Assembly (NCBI GenBank): GCA_963789495.1 | Contig: CAWBLP010000005.1 | Span: 186,001 to 250,000 of the forward strand | DNA length: 64,000 nt | Source: CAWBLP01 sp963789495 | Lineage (GTDB): Bacteria; Pseudomonadota; Alphaproteobacteria; Acetobacterales; Acetobacteraceae | Direction: 5' to 3' | Part shown: one piece after another, positions 52,547-61,911 of the stretch | Layout: every line of letters starts with the position of its first letter | How positions within the stretch are numbered: position 1 is the first letter of the stretch | Notes under the pieces: generated by a model | Databases searched by the model: none | The model's input: the letters and a program-made list of their open reading frames with translations, nothing else | Told to the model about the DNA's origin: nothing | Made by a program: the position numbers and the translations under genes

Positions 52547-53734
52547 ATGGTCACGGACACTGTCGGAGCATTCGTCCCCGGGCCACCCATAGAGCGTGCC
52601 CCGCTGGGCACTGGGCGCCTGTCCGGCCTCAGCTTTGCCGTCAAGGATTTGTACGACATAGCCGGCACGGTCACCACTTTCGGCAACCCCGACTGGGCTG
52701 CCTCCCACCCACTCGCCGTCGCCACGTCGCCTTCCGTGCTGGCCCTGCTGCAGGCGGGCGCCCGCCTTCTCGGCAAGACCCGTACCCAGGAACTCGCCTA
52801 CGGTCTGACGGGGGAGAATATCTGGCACGGCACCCCGGTCAATCCGCGCGCCCGTGACCGCTTCCCCGGCGGATCCAGCTGCGGTTCGGCGGCGGCCGTA
52901 GCGGCGTCATTGGTCGATTTCGCGCTCGGCTCCGATACCGGCGGCTCGGTGCGCATCCCGGCCAGCTATTGCGGCCTGTTCGGTATCCGGCCCAGCTACG
53001 GCGCGATCAGCCTTGCCGGCGCCTGCCCGCTCGCCCCCAGCTTCGATACTTGCGGCTGGTTCACCCGCAGCGCCTCGCTGCTGGCCGGAGTTGGGGAGAT
53101 CCTGCTGCCCGACAGCCGACACGGTGCGGACGGTCCGCTGCTCCGGCCGGAGGAACCCTGGGTGAACGCGCAGCCGGAAGTCGCCGAGGTGCTGCGTCCC
53201 GCGCTGGAGAAGCTCGAGCAGCTGCGCGGCCGGTCGGTCGGCCTTCGTGTCGTGCCGGAAGGCGTGGACAGCCTGTTCGACCATTTCCGCACCGCCCAGG
53301 CCGAGGAAGCCTGGGCCACGCTCGGCCCGTGGATCGAAGCCACTCACCCCAAGTTCGGCCCCGGCGTGGCCGAACGCTTCGCCGCCGCCAAGGCGACCGA
53401 TCCCGCCATCGCCGCACCGGGCCGTGCCTTCCGCCGCGTGCTCCAGGCGCGCCTCCGGCCCCTTCTGGCGGGCGGGGCGGTCATGGTATTTCCCACCAGC
53501 CCGTGCGTCGCGCCGCTGCTGACAGCCAGCCTCGCCGAGCAGGACGTGGTGCGGCAGGCCACCATCGGCGTCACCGCCATCGCCAGCTTTTGCGGCCTGC
53601 CCGAAGTGACATTGCCGGTCGCCACCGCCCATGGTGCACCGGTGGGCTTGTCGCTGGTCGCCGGTGTCGGCCAGGATCGCGCCCTGCTGGCACTGGCATG
53701 CGACGCCGCCGCGGTGCTGGGATTGCCGGTCTGA
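52547..53734 (+). CDS. Amidase-signature family amidase
   Basis: A 395-residue amidase. Triad: Lys33 (SFAVKDLYDIAG), cis-Ser110 (FPGGSSCGSAAAV) and Ser134 (DTGGSVRIPASY), at the 24-residue spacing of the family. It is shorter than AtzE/AtzF and lacks their extensions. It may hydrolyse an aryl or alkyl amide. Because an acetyltransferase and a permease follow closely, it may belong to a small detoxification or scavenging operon. The start is the first ATG after the T-rich divergent region, with AAAGCGAGGAC upstream. Confidence 0.9.
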   Translation: MVTDTVGAFVPGPPIERAPLGTGRLSGLSFAVKDLYDIAGTVTTFGNPDWAASHPLAVATSPSVLALLQAGARLLGKTRTQELAYGLTGENIWHGTPVNPRARDRFPGGSSCGSAAAVAASLVDFALGSDTGGSVRIPASYCGLFGIRPSYGAISLAGACPLAPSFDTCGWFTRSASLLAGVGEILLPDSRHGADGPLLRPEEPWVNAQPEVAEVLRPALEKLEQLRGRSVGLRVVPEGVDSLFDHFRTAQAEEAWATLGPWIEATHPKFGPGVAERFAAAKATDPAIAAPGRAFRRVLQARLRPLLAGGAVMVFPTSPCVAPLLTASLAEQDVVRQATIGVTAIASFCGLPEVTLPVATAHGAPVGLSLVAGVGQDRALLALACDAAAVLGLPV

Positions 53735-53748
53735 GTCCAGAGGAGCCA

Positions 53749-54267
53749 ATGGAGATCCGCAAAGCCACCGAGGCCGACCTGGCCGAGATTCAGTCGATCT
53801 ACGCCCACCATGTGCTGACCGGCACCGGCACCTTCGACGAACAACCCGCCTCGGTCGAGGAATTGCGCGAGCACTTCCACGATGTGGTGGACCACGGCTG
53901 GGCCTGGCTGGTCGCAACGGATGCATCCGGCGTGCTGGGCTACGCCTATTATGCGCAGTACCGCGACCGGTCCGCCTATCGCTGCTGCGTCGAGGACAGC
54001 ATCTACGTGCGCGACGACGTGCGCGGCCAAGGGGTTGGCAAGGCCCTGGTGGCCAGGCTGATCGAGGATGCCACCGCGCACGGCATGCGCCAGATGATCG
54101 CCGTGATCGGGGATTCCGAGAATGTCGGCTCGATCGGCGTGCACGCCAGCCTGGGCTTTCAGAAGGTCGGCGTCCTGCGTGCGGCGGGGTTGAAGTTCGG
54201 CCGCTGGCTGGACGTGGTGTACATGCAGCGGCCGCTGGGCCGCGGCGACGCGGACGTTCCCGCCTGA
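53749..54267 (+). CDS. GNAT N-acetyltransferase, phosphinothricin acetyltransferase-like
   Basis: A 172-residue GNAT enzyme. MEIRKATEADLAEIQSIYAH and TFDEQPASVEELREHFHDVV are PAT-like; the acetyl-CoA loop is VRDDVRGQGVGKALVARLIE; SIGVHASLGFQKVG and RWLDVVYMQ complete the fold. PAT/MddA/YncA-type proteins acetylate phosphinothricin or methionine sulfone/sulfoximine. AGAGGAGCC precedes the ATG by four bases. It lies 14 bases after the amidase and its stop overlaps the next gene. Confidence 0.9.
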   Translation: MEIRKATEADLAEIQSIYAHHVLTGTGTFDEQPASVEELREHFHDVVDHGWAWLVATDASGVLGYAYYAQYRDRSAYRCCVEDSIYVRDDVRGQGVGKALVARLIEDATAHGMRQMIAVIGDSENVGSIGVHASLGFQKVGVLRAAGLKFGRWLDVVYMQRPLGRGDADVPA

Positions 54268-55571
54268 TATCCGACCAGGCCGACACTGTAGAGGTCGCCG
54301 ACGCCGAACCCCGCGCGCTGACGGATCGGCGGGTGTGGCTGATGGGCGCCTATGGCTTCGTCGCCGGGCTGCCCCTGCCGCTGTCCGGCTTCACCTTGCG
54401 GCTGTGGCTGTCGGAGGGCGGGGTCTCGCTGGCGCTGATCGGACTGACTGCGAATATCGGCCTGGCCTATTCGCTGAAATTCCTCTGGGCCCCCCTGCTT
54501 GACAATGTGGCACCGCCTGGGCCGCTGCGCCGGCTGGGCCGACGGCGCGGCTGGCTGGCCGTGATTCAACCGGCCTTGGCGCTGGCGGCGGTGCTGCTGG
54601 CGACCAGCAATCCCGCGGCCACCCCGCTGCTGCCGATCGCGGCGGGTGGCCTGGTGGCCTTCCTGTCAGCCAGCCAGGATATCGTGATCGACGCCTGGCG
54701 CATCGAAACCTTTCCGCCGCGTCGCCAGGGCACCGCACTGGCCGCCTATGTCTGGGGCTACCGGCTGGCTTTGCTGATTGCCACCACCGGCGTCATCGCC
54801 ACCGCCGCGCGACTGGGCTGGCACAGCGCCCTGCTCGGGCTGGCGGCCTTGATCGCGCTGGGCCTGGTGCTGACGCTGCTGGCCCCCGAGCCCGCCCTGC
54901 GCATGGCCTCCGCCGCGGCGAGTGCGGGTTCCGGCCTGGGCGCGCGCCTGCGCCATGCCGTGGTGGAGCCGCTGACCGACTTCCTGGCGCGTCCAGGCGC
55001 CCTGCTGATCCTGGCGTTCGTCGCGCTGTTCAAGCTGGGTGAGGCGATGGCCGGCATCATGACCGCGCCGTTCTATCGGGCCCTCGGCTTCAGCCGCGAT
55101 GCGATTGCCGCGACCGGCCCGTTCTCCCTGACCGCCACCCTGGCCGGGATCACGCTGGGCGGCTGGCTGGTCGCACGGATCGGCGTGGGGCGCGCATTGC
55201 TGTGGACCGGTTGGGCACAAACCGTGGCAATGGGCATGTACCTGGTCCTGGCCCTGTCCGCCGGGGCGCATGACGTCTTGTATGGCACGGTGGCCACCGA
55301 GGCCTTCGCGCAAGGCATGGCCGACGCCGCCTTCCTCACCTACCTCTCCGGCCTGTGTTCCATCGCATTCAGCGCCACCCACTACGCGTTGCTGTCGTCG
55401 CTGGCGGCGATTGCGGTACATACGCTGGGCGGCGTGTCCGGCGTGCTGGCCGCCGCGCTGGGTTGGGCTCCATTCTATGCGATGTGCATGTTGGCGGCCC
55501 TGCCCTCGATGGCGCTGATGTTGGTGTTGCTGCGACGCTATCCGCCGGCCGAACGACCGGCTGCGACATGA
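54264..55571 (+). CDS. AmpG-like MFS permease
   Basis: A polytopic protein of up to 435 residues with about twelve hydrophobic segments. It has the AmpG/PAT-MFS features AYGFVAGLPLPLSGFTLRLW, NIGLAYSLKFLWAPLLDNV and SASQDIVIDAWRIE. AmpG imports GlcNAc-anhydromuropeptides for cell-wall recycling; relatives carry other substrates. No ATG or GTG fits the first helix; a CTG at 54264 (CTGA overlap with the acetyltransferase stop) or CTG at 54318 are possible starts. The stop overlaps an ATG at 55568. Confidence 0.85.
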   Translation: MISDQADTVEVADAEPRALTDRRVWLMGAYGFVAGLPLPLSGFTLRLWLSEGGVSLALIGLTANIGLAYSLKFLWAPLLDNVAPPGPLRRLGRRRGWLAVIQPALALAAVLLATSNPAATPLLPIAAGGLVAFLSASQDIVIDAWRIETFPPRRQGTALAAYVWGYRLALLIATTGVIATAARLGWHSALLGLAALIALGLVLTLLAPEPALRMASAAASAGSGLGARLRHAVVEPLTDFLARPGALLILAFVALFKLGEAMAGIMTAPFYRALGFSRDAIAATGPFSLTATLAGITLGGWLVARIGVGRALLWTGWAQTVAMGMYLVLALSAGAHDVLYGTVATEAFAQGMADAAFLTYLSGLCSIAFSATHYALLSSLAAIAVHTLGGVSGVLAAALGWAPFYAMCMLAALPSMALMLVLLRRYPPAERPAAT

Positions 55572-55732
55572 CCGCTCGGGATGCGTTCTGCTCCGGAGCA
55601 GGTGGCACCGGAATCCGGGAGCCGCTGACCGACTGCCGGCTTGCCCGGTCGGCCGCCATCACGCTGAATACGGGCACTGCACGCCTGGGGGCGTCAAAAA
55701 CCAACCCCTGTCGACGGAGCGACCGCTTCCCC

Positions 55733-56341
55733 GTGCGATGTGTCTCACTGCTTTGTCTCTGCCTGTTGCTCTCCGACTGCACTGGGCTGCGGACCTGGCG
55801 CGACGCCATGCGGTCCGACAGCGCCAACTCTACCCCTCCCGCAGAGAGCCTGGTGCAGCGTCGCGCCGAGGGCCAATCCGTGTCGGTCCCCGCCCTGCTG
55901 CCCGAGCCCGGCAATGTCTGGCAGGACGTCCTTCCCTCCGACCCGGCGCGCGCGCCGGCAGGCCGACGGCCCGAACCACCAATGGAACGCGGCGTGGCGG
56001 AGCGGTCGCCACCCCTGCCGGCAGAACATGCCGCGGTCGCGCCGCCGGCGTCTCCATCCCCGCCGCTCCATTCCGCAGCGTCTGACCCGGTGTCCGTGCA
56101 ACTGGCTGCCGGGGAGATGCGTCCTCGGGTGGAGGCCACCTGGCGGCGGTTACACGCGCGCGAACCGGGATTGCTGGGCGGGCATAGCCCGATCATCAGC
56201 CCCGCGGATGTCAAAGGGCGGAGGGTCTGGCGGTTGCGCGTGGGTGGGTTTGCCGGCGTTGCACAAGCCAATGATTTCTGTGCGCGGCTTGCGGCGAGCC
56301 GTCTGGCCTGCTGGGTCGTCGTCAATTCGGTCGGCTCATGA
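55733..56341 (+). CDS. SPOR-like domain protein, exported
   Basis: A 202-residue protein from a GTG at 55733, chosen because it places a signal segment (RCVSLLCLCLLLSDCTGLRT) at the N-terminus; an ATG at 55568 overlapping the AmpG stop (ATGA) gives 257 residues with an unlikely 55-residue leader. The Cys after LLLSD could be lipidated, though Asp before it is unusual. A long Pro/Ser-rich linker leads to a C-terminal SPOR-like unit (RRVWRLRVGGFAGVAQANDF, ARLAASRLACWVVV). SPOR domains bind denuded peptidoglycan at division sites, fitting the AmpG-like neighbour. Confidence 0.7.
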   Translation: MRCVSLLCLCLLLSDCTGLRTWRDAMRSDSANSTPPAESLVQRRAEGQSVSVPALLPEPGNVWQDVLPSDPARAPAGRRPEPPMERGVAERSPPLPAEHAAVAPPASPSPPLHSAASDPVSVQLAAGEMRPRVEATWRRLHAREPGLLGGHSPIISPADVKGRRVWRLRVGGFAGVAQANDFCARLAASRLACWVVVNSVGS

Positions 56342-56418
56342 CGCCGCCAGCCGCTCCGGCTGTCGTCCCGGTTCCGCAGTCTGCGCCGCGCATCCACGCG
56401 TGTGGTGGGATGCGGCAA

Positions 56419-56671
56419 GCATCGGGGGCGTTGCCCCCGAACCCCCATCAAGGGGTGCCGCCCCTTGAATCCCCGCCAAGGACCCGGCCCTTGGAACCGA
56501 CTCTGTTTGGGGCGGGGAGGGGGCCGGTCGTGATGATCGTTTGGCCCGAGGCGGTGGCGCCCCCTCCCCGCCCCACACCAAATCCGATTGCAAAGGCTGT
56601 GCCTTTGCTGGAGGTCCAGGAGGCAAAGCCTCCTGGTGGGGTTCGGGGCAAAGCCCCGATACTTCGCGCAC
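56419..56671 (+). repeat. Hairpin-rich intergenic repeat, copy B
   Basis: A chain of stem-loops with no coding frame: CGGGGGC-GTT-GCCCCCG (56423-56439), CAAGGGG-TGCCG-CCCCTTG, CCAAGG...CCTTGG, then CCAGGAGGC-AAA-GCCTCCTGG (56616-56636) and CGGGGC-AAA-GCCCCG (56644-56658). The first 150 bases correspond block by block to the reverse complement of 19644-19797; the last two hairpins are specific to this copy. It fills the gap between the SPOR-like gene and hdaA. Likely a dispersed repeat or non-coding element peculiar to the lineage. Confidence 0.78.
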
Positions 56672-56726
56672 CCCGCTACATGCGTGGATGGGTGGGACAG
56701 GCTGCGACCAGCGACGCGAGGACGCG

Positions 56727-57446
56727 ATGACCGCCCCGCATCAGCTCGCACTCAGGTTTCCCTACCAGCCGAGCTATGCGCCGCACGACTTCCTGCGGGC
56801 CGCGTCCAACGCGCTGGCTACGGCCTGGCTCGCCCGTGTCTCGGAGTGGCCCGAGGGCCGCCTGGCGCTGTGGGGGGAGGCTGGCTGCGGCAAGACGCAT
56901 CTGCTGCATATCTGGGCACTCCGCAGCGGTGCGGCGTTGCTGACCGGTCCCGAACTCGATGCGCGTCCCGACGGTCCGCCAACCGCCGGGGTCGCGATCG
57001 ACGACGCCGACCAGGCGCCGGAAGCGCCTTTGCTGCATCTGCTGAACGCGGCGCGGGAGGCGCGGCTGTCGGTGCTGCTGAGTGCCCGCACGGCGCCGGC
57101 GCGATGGATGGTCCGGCTCCCGGATCTCGCCAGCCGGCTGCGCGCCATCACTGCGGTGGCAATCGAGCCGCCGGACGATGCGCTGATGCAGGCGCTCCTG
57201 CTGCGCCTGCTGGCGGACCGCCAGCTGATCATGCCACCCGCCTTGCAGGCCTGGATGCTGCTGCGCCTGCCGCGCTCGCCGGCGGTACTGCGGGAGGCGG
57301 TCTCCCGGCTGGATCATGCCAGCCTGTCCGCCGGGGGCCGTATCTCCCGCACCATCGCTGCCGAAATTCTGGCCGCATTGACGGTGGAAGAAGAAAGCTC
57401 CGGCCTGCCGTCGGGCCTCTCGCAGCCGCCGCCCTCTGTCCTGTAG
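56727..57446 (+). CDS. hdaA: DnaA-related ATPase (Hda/HdaA-like)
   Basis: A 239-residue AAA+ protein equal to the ATPase core of DnaA without its DNA-binding domain. LALRFPYQPSYAPHDFLRAA start, Walker A GEAGCGKTHLL (50-60), Walker B-like VAIDDADQ and LPDLASRLRAITAVAIEPPD are visible. HdaA promotes hydrolysis of DnaA-bound ATP after initiation and so prevents re-replication. In many alphaproteobacteria it lies next to ppk1, as here, supporting the assignment. Confidence 0.9.
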   Translation: MTAPHQLALRFPYQPSYAPHDFLRAASNALATAWLARVSEWPEGRLALWGEAGCGKTHLLHIWALRSGAALLTGPELDARPDGPPTAGVAIDDADQAPEAPLLHLLNAAREARLSVLLSARTAPARWMVRLPDLASRLRAITAVAIEPPDDALMQALLLRLLADRQLIMPPALQAWMLLRLPRSPAVLREAVSRLDHASLSAGGRISRTIAAEILAALTVEEESSGLPSGLSQPPPSVL

Positions 57447-57455
57447 GATTGTCGC

Positions 57456-59723
57456 ATGAGCAAGTCGTCCCTCCATGCCGCGCCGGCCTCGACCGGCGTG
57501 GCAGAGCTGGTCGCGCCGCGCACCTCGCGGGAGACGGCTTCGATCGCCACCCAGCCGGCCATCGAGCCGGACAGCCCGGAGCGGTTCATCAACCGCGAGC
57601 TGTCCTGGCTCGACTTCAACCATCGCGTGGTGGAGGAAGCGGAGAACCACCGGCATCCGCTGCTGGAACGGTTGCGCTTCGTGTCGATCAGCGCGTCCAA
57701 CCTGGACGAATTCTACTCCGTGCGTGTGGCGGGGCTGGTCGGTCAGGCCAAGGCAGGGCTGACCGCGATCTCGCCGGATGGCCGCGCGCCGGCCCAGCAG
57801 CTCGCCGAAATCCGGCTGCGGGCGGAGACGCTGCTCGCGCATCAGCAGCTTGTGTGGCGGGAACTGCGCGGCCTGCTGCGCAATGCCGGCATCGAGGTGT
57901 GCGAGCCGCCCAATCTGACGGATGACGACCATCGCTGGCTGGACGCCTGGTTCATGGAGCGGGTCTTCCCGGTGCTGACGCCATTGGCGATCGACCCGGC
58001 GCATCCGTTTCCGTTCATTCCCAACATGGGCCTGGTGATGGCCCTGCTGCTGCTGCGGGAGGAAGACGGCCAGGGCATGCGCGGCCTGATCCCGCTGCCC
58101 AGCCAGGTGGAGCGCTTCATCCGCCTGCCGGCGACTGGTACGCCACCTGCCGGCGCGACCACCGAACCGATCCGCTTCGTGATGCTGGAGGACCTGGTCG
58201 GGATGTTCCTCGACCGGCTGTTCCCGGGGTTCCGCGTCACCGGCCAGGGCAAGTTCCGGCTGATCCGCGACACCGACGTGGAGTTCGAGGAAGAGGCCGA
58301 GGACCTGGTGCGGTCCTACGAGACCGCGCTGAAGCGGCGGCGGCGCGGCGTGGTGATCCATCTGGGGATGGATGCCGCCATGCCCGACGAGCTGCGGGCG
58401 CTGGTGGCCGACCAGCTTGCCGCCAGCGAGGAGGAGATCCACGTCGCCGACGGCATCCTGGGCGTGGCCGATCTGCGCCAGCTGATCGTGGACGACCGGC
58501 CGGACCTGCTGTTCCCGCCCTACACGCCGCGCTTTCCGGAGCGGATTCGCGATTTCGGCGGCGACTGTTTCGCCGCGATCCGTGCCAAGGACATCATCGT
58601 CCACCATCCGTTCGAGAGCTTCGACGTCGTGGTGCAGTTCCTGCGCCAGGCCGCGCAGGACGCCAATGTCATCGCGGTGAAGCAGACGCTGTACCGCACC
58701 AGCCGCGACAGTCCGATCGTCAAGGCACTGATCGAGGCAGCGGAAGCAGGAAAATTCGTTACCGCGGTGATCGAGCTGCGGGCGCGGTTCGATGAGGAGA
58801 TGAACATTCGTTTGGCGCGCAGCCTGGAAGCGGCCGGGGTGCAGGTGGTGTTCGGGTTCGCCGAACTGAAGACCCATGCGAAACTGTCGGTGGTGGTGCG
58901 GCGCGAGGGTAACTCGGTCCGCTCCTACGCGCATTTCGGCACCGGCAACTATCACCCGATCACCGCGCGCATCTATCAGGACCTCAGCTTCTTCACCTCC
59001 GATCCCACGCTCACCCGGGATGCGGCGCGGCTGTTCAACTTCATGACCGGCTATGCGCGGCCGGCGAAGATGGAGGAGATCGCGTTCAGCCCGCTGACCA
59101 CGCGCGCGGTGCTGTTGGAGCTGATCCACAAGGAGATCGCGTTCGCCCATGCCGGCCGGCCGGCGGGGATCTGGATCAAGCTGAACTCGCTGGTCGACGT
59201 GCAGTTGATCGACGCGCTGTATGAGGCATCGCGCGCCGGGGTGAAGATCATGGCCGTGGTGCGAGGCATCTGCTGCCTGCGCCCGGGTGTGCCGGGTCTG
59301 TCGGAGAATATCCGCGTCAAGTCGATCGTGGGGCGGTTCCTGGAGCACAGCCGGATCTGCGTGTTCGGCAACGGGCATGTGCTGCCGAACCGTCACGCGC
59401 GGGTCTTCATCAGTTCGGCTGACTGGATGGAGCGCAACATGGACTGGCGCGTGGAAACCCTGGTGCCGATCCACAATCCGACGGTGCATGCCCAGGTGCT
59501 GGACCAGATCATGGTGGTCAATCTGAAAGACTCGATGCAGTCCTGGGAGCTGAAATCCGAGGGTGTGTGGCGGCGCGTGCCGTCCGGCCGCAAGCCGGTC
59601 TCCGCGCATGATTACTTCATGACCAACCCTTCGCTGTCGGGCCGCGGTTCGGCGTTGCACGGCCCGGCTGTTGCGTCGCCGATCATTTCTCACCGCCGGC
59701 AGGATCGCGTGAACCAGGACTGA
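57456..59723 (+). CDS. ppk1: Polyphosphate kinase 1
   Basis: A 755-residue PPK1, the usual length. It polymerises the gamma-phosphate of ATP into polyphosphate through a phospho-histidine. Seen: FINRELSWLDFNHRVVEEAE start, PFIPNMGLVMALLLL, VIAVKQTLYRTSRDSPIVKA, ELKTHAKLSVVVRREGNSVR with the catalytic His, HFGTGNYHPITARIY and DWMERNMDWRVETLVPI. It is nine bases after hdaA and four bases before ppx; the kinase and phosphatase are co-transcribed, coupling polyphosphate synthesis and turnover. Confidence 0.97.
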   Translation: MSKSSLHAAPASTGVAELVAPRTSRETASIATQPAIEPDSPERFINRELSWLDFNHRVVEEAENHRHPLLERLRFVSISASNLDEFYSVRVAGLVGQAKAGLTAISPDGRAPAQQLAEIRLRAETLLAHQQLVWRELRGLLRNAGIEVCEPPNLTDDDHRWLDAWFMERVFPVLTPLAIDPAHPFPFIPNMGLVMALLLLREEDGQGMRGLIPLPSQVERFIRLPATGTPPAGATTEPIRFVMLEDLVGMFLDRLFPGFRVTGQGKFRLIRDTDVEFEEEAEDLVRSYETALKRRRRGVVIHLGMDAAMPDELRALVADQLAASEEEIHVADGILGVADLRQLIVDDRPDLLFPPYTPRFPERIRDFGGDCFAAIRAKDIIVHHPFESFDVVVQFLRQAAQDANVIAVKQTLYRTSRDSPIVKALIEAAEAGKFVTAVIELRARFDEEMNIRLARSLEAAGVQVVFGFAELKTHAKLSVVVRREGNSVRSYAHFGTGNYHPITARIYQDLSFFTSDPTLTRDAARLFNFMTGYARPAKMEEIAFSPLTTRAVLLELIHKEIAFAHAGRPAGIWIKLNSLVDVQLIDALYEASRAGVKIMAVVRGICCLRPGVPGLSENIRVKSIVGRFLEHSRICVFGNGHVLPNRHARVFISSADWMERNMDWRVETLVPIHNPTVHAQVLDQIMVVNLKDSMQSWELKSEGVWRRVPSGRKPVSAHDYFMTNPSLSGRGSALHGPAVASPIISHRRQDRVNQD

Positions 59724-59727
59724 TCGC

Positions 59728-61233
59728 ATGCCCTATGCACCGCCTCCCGACCTGCCACGCTGCGGCGTGGTGGACCTTGGGTCGAATTCGGTGCGCCTCG
59801 TCGTCTACGAGGGCGCCTGCCGCAATCCCGTGGTGATCTTCAACGAAAAGGCGGTGCTGCGCCTGGGCCGCGGCCTGCAGGGCACCGGCCGGCTGAACCA
59901 GGACGGCATCGAGCAGGCCTTCACCGTGATGCATCGCTATCATGCGGTGGCGCGTGCGATGGGGGCGTCGCCGTTTGAGGTGCTGGCGACCGCGGCGGTG
60001 CGTGACGCGGAGAACGGGCCGGACTTCGTTGCCGGGCTGCAGGACCGCCTGCCCGGCGTGCCGATCACCGTGATCTCCGGTCTGCAGGAAGCGGAATATT
60101 CTGCGGAGGGCGTGCTGTGCGGCATTCCCAGTGCCGACGGGATTCTCGCCGATATCGGCGGCGGTTCGCTGGAAGTGGTGCGGTTGAACGCCGGTACGCG
60201 AGGCCCGTCGCAGACGCTGCGCCTGGGCGTGATCCGGCTGGCGGAACGGTCGGAGAATGACCCGGTGCGCGCCCGGGCCATCGCCGAGGAAGACATGGCG
60301 GGGGTGCCGTGGCTGAGCGAGGCTGCCGGGCGGGACCTGTACCTGGTCGGTGGCGCCTGGCGCGCCCTGGCGCGCATCCACATGGCGCAGACCGGTTATC
60401 CGCTGCAGATGGTGCATCATTACGCGATCAACCGCGAGGAGGCTCGCGATCTGACGGCATTGATCGCCTCGGCCGGACGCCGGGCGCTGGAACGCCTGCC
60501 GGGGGTGGCGCGGCGTCGCATCGACGACCTGCCGTTTGCCGCGGTGACGCTGCGCCGGCTGCTGCGGGTGACCGGCGTGCGTCGCGTCGTGTTCAGCGCC
60601 AGTGGACTGCGCGAGGGTTGGTTCATGCAGCGCATGCCCGCGCGGGTCCGCCGCCAGGATCCGCTGTTGGCCGCCGGCCAGGAACTCGCTGCGCGGCTGG
60701 GCCGCGATCCGACGCTGCCGCCGGCGCTGATGGGATGGACACAGCCGCTGTTCCCGCAGGAGACGCCGGAGATGCGCCGACTGCGGGAGGCCGCCTGCTG
60801 GATGTCGGATATCGGCAGCCACGACCATCCGGAGTTCCGTCCCGAGCAGTCCTTCCTGCGCGTGCTGCGCCAGCCGGGGATCGGGCTGGACCACCATGCG
60901 CGGGCCTTCCTCGCCCTGGCGATCGCCATGCGCTACGAGGCCGATACCGACGCCGGTTTCCTGCGTCCGGCGCGCCTGTTGCTGGATGTGGCGAGTGCCA
61001 ATCGCGCCGAGGTGCTGGGGATTGCGCTGCGGCTAGCGTACACGCTGTCGGCCGGCACGACGGATCTGCTGGGCGGCACCGGCCTGTCCCTGCGCGGCAC
61101 GCAGCTGGTGTTGCGGTTGCACGAGGATAGCGGGGTGTTCGCCGGCGAGAGCGTGGTGCGCCGGCTGGACCGGCTGGCGCAGGCGGTTGGCCTGGAGGCT
61201 GCGACCGAGGCGACCGTCGGGCAGGCCGCATAG
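59728..61233 (+). CDS. ppx: Exopolyphosphatase / guanosine pentaphosphate phosphatase (Ppx/GppA)
   Basis: A 501-residue Ppx/GppA protein of the actin-like ATPase fold. GVVDLGSNSVRLVVYEG is phosphate motif 1, ATAAVRDAENG and EYSAEGVLCGI follow, and LADIGGGSLEVVRL is phosphate motif 2; a C-terminal HD-like helical region (DIGSHDHPEF, LDHHARAFLALAI) completes the long form. It removes terminal phosphates from polyphosphate or converts pppGpp to ppGpp. Four bases after ppk1. Confidence 0.95.
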   Translation: MPYAPPPDLPRCGVVDLGSNSVRLVVYEGACRNPVVIFNEKAVLRLGRGLQGTGRLNQDGIEQAFTVMHRYHAVARAMGASPFEVLATAAVRDAENGPDFVAGLQDRLPGVPITVISGLQEAEYSAEGVLCGIPSADGILADIGGGSLEVVRLNAGTRGPSQTLRLGVIRLAERSENDPVRARAIAEEDMAGVPWLSEAAGRDLYLVGGAWRALARIHMAQTGYPLQMVHHYAINREEARDLTALIASAGRRALERLPGVARRRIDDLPFAAVTLRRLLRVTGVRRVVFSASGLREGWFMQRMPARVRRQDPLLAAGQELAARLGRDPTLPPALMGWTQPLFPQETPEMRRLREAACWMSDIGSHDHPEFRPEQSFLRVLRQPGIGLDHHARAFLALAIAMRYEADTDAGFLRPARLLLDVASANRAEVLGIALRLAYTLSAGTTDLLGGTGLSLRGTQLVLRLHEDSGVFAGESVVRRLDRLAQAVGLEAATEATVGQAA

Positions 61234-61244
61234 GGAGGACGGGG

Positions 61245-61703
61245 ATGGAAGGCGACGCGGCGATCAGGCCCGCCCAGGCCCAGGACATGACGGCCGTGCG
61301 CGATCTGGTCGATGCCGCCTACCGGCCCTACATCGCCCGCATCGGCAAGCCGCCGGGGCCGATGCTGGATGACTATGCGCAGCGCATCGCCAACGGTGAG
61401 GCCTGGGTGCTGGAAGCCGGCGGCACGGTCCTGGCTGTGCTGGTACTGGAGATGCAGCCGCAGGGACTGCTACTGGACAATGTCGCGGTGCATCCCGACC
61501 ACCACGGCAAGGGCCTCGGACGCGCGCTGATCGCGTTCGCTGAGGCGGAGGCGCGGCGGCGTGGATGCGCGGACATCCAGCTCTACACCCACGCACTGAT
61601 GACCGAGAACCGGGCGCTGTATCGCCGGCTTGGCTTCGTCGAGACCGCACGCGTGCAGGAAAAAGGTTTCGATCGCGTCTACATGATCAAGCCGCTCGGC
61701 TGA
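61245..61703 (+). CDS. GNAT family N-acetyltransferase
   Basis: A 152-residue GNAT protein: IRPAQAQDMTAVRDLVDAAY start, acetyl-CoA loop VAVHPDHHGKGLGRALIAFA (motif A), and ENRALYRRLGFVETARVQEK, typical of RimI-like or small-molecule acetyltransferases. It starts 11 bases after ppx and ends the operon. The substrate cannot be deduced. Confidence 0.88.
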   Translation: MEGDAAIRPAQAQDMTAVRDLVDAAYRPYIARIGKPPGPMLDDYAQRIANGEAWVLEAGGTVLAVLVLEMQPQGLLLDNVAVHPDHHGKGLGRALIAFAEAEARRRGCADIQLYTHALMTENRALYRRLGFVETARVQEKGFDRVYMIKPLG

Positions 61704-61911
61704 TCCCGGGACGTCGCGAATTTCCCTGTCTCCGCCAGCAATCTCGTGCCGCAATCCGCGCGGCGTAGGCATGTTGCCAACGTTACCGGTGTGCATCCAG
61801 TCGCCTGGTGCAGGATGCCGCCGGCTTGCCGCCGCCCCGCGGCAAGGCCAGACTGGACACAGTCACAGAACGGCAACAGCCGATTGCCCAGCCAGGGGAA
61901 CATGTCCACCA

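Noticed and set aside
56419..56671. CRISPR array in the hairpin-rich stretch
   Set aside because: The hairpins differ from one another and there are no regular direct repeats with spacers; no cas genes are present.
56676..59729. A 1017-codon open frame antisense to hdaA and ppk1
   Set aside because: His/Arg/Gln-rich composition is the reverse-complement shadow of a GC-rich gene; ppk1 is certain on the other strand.
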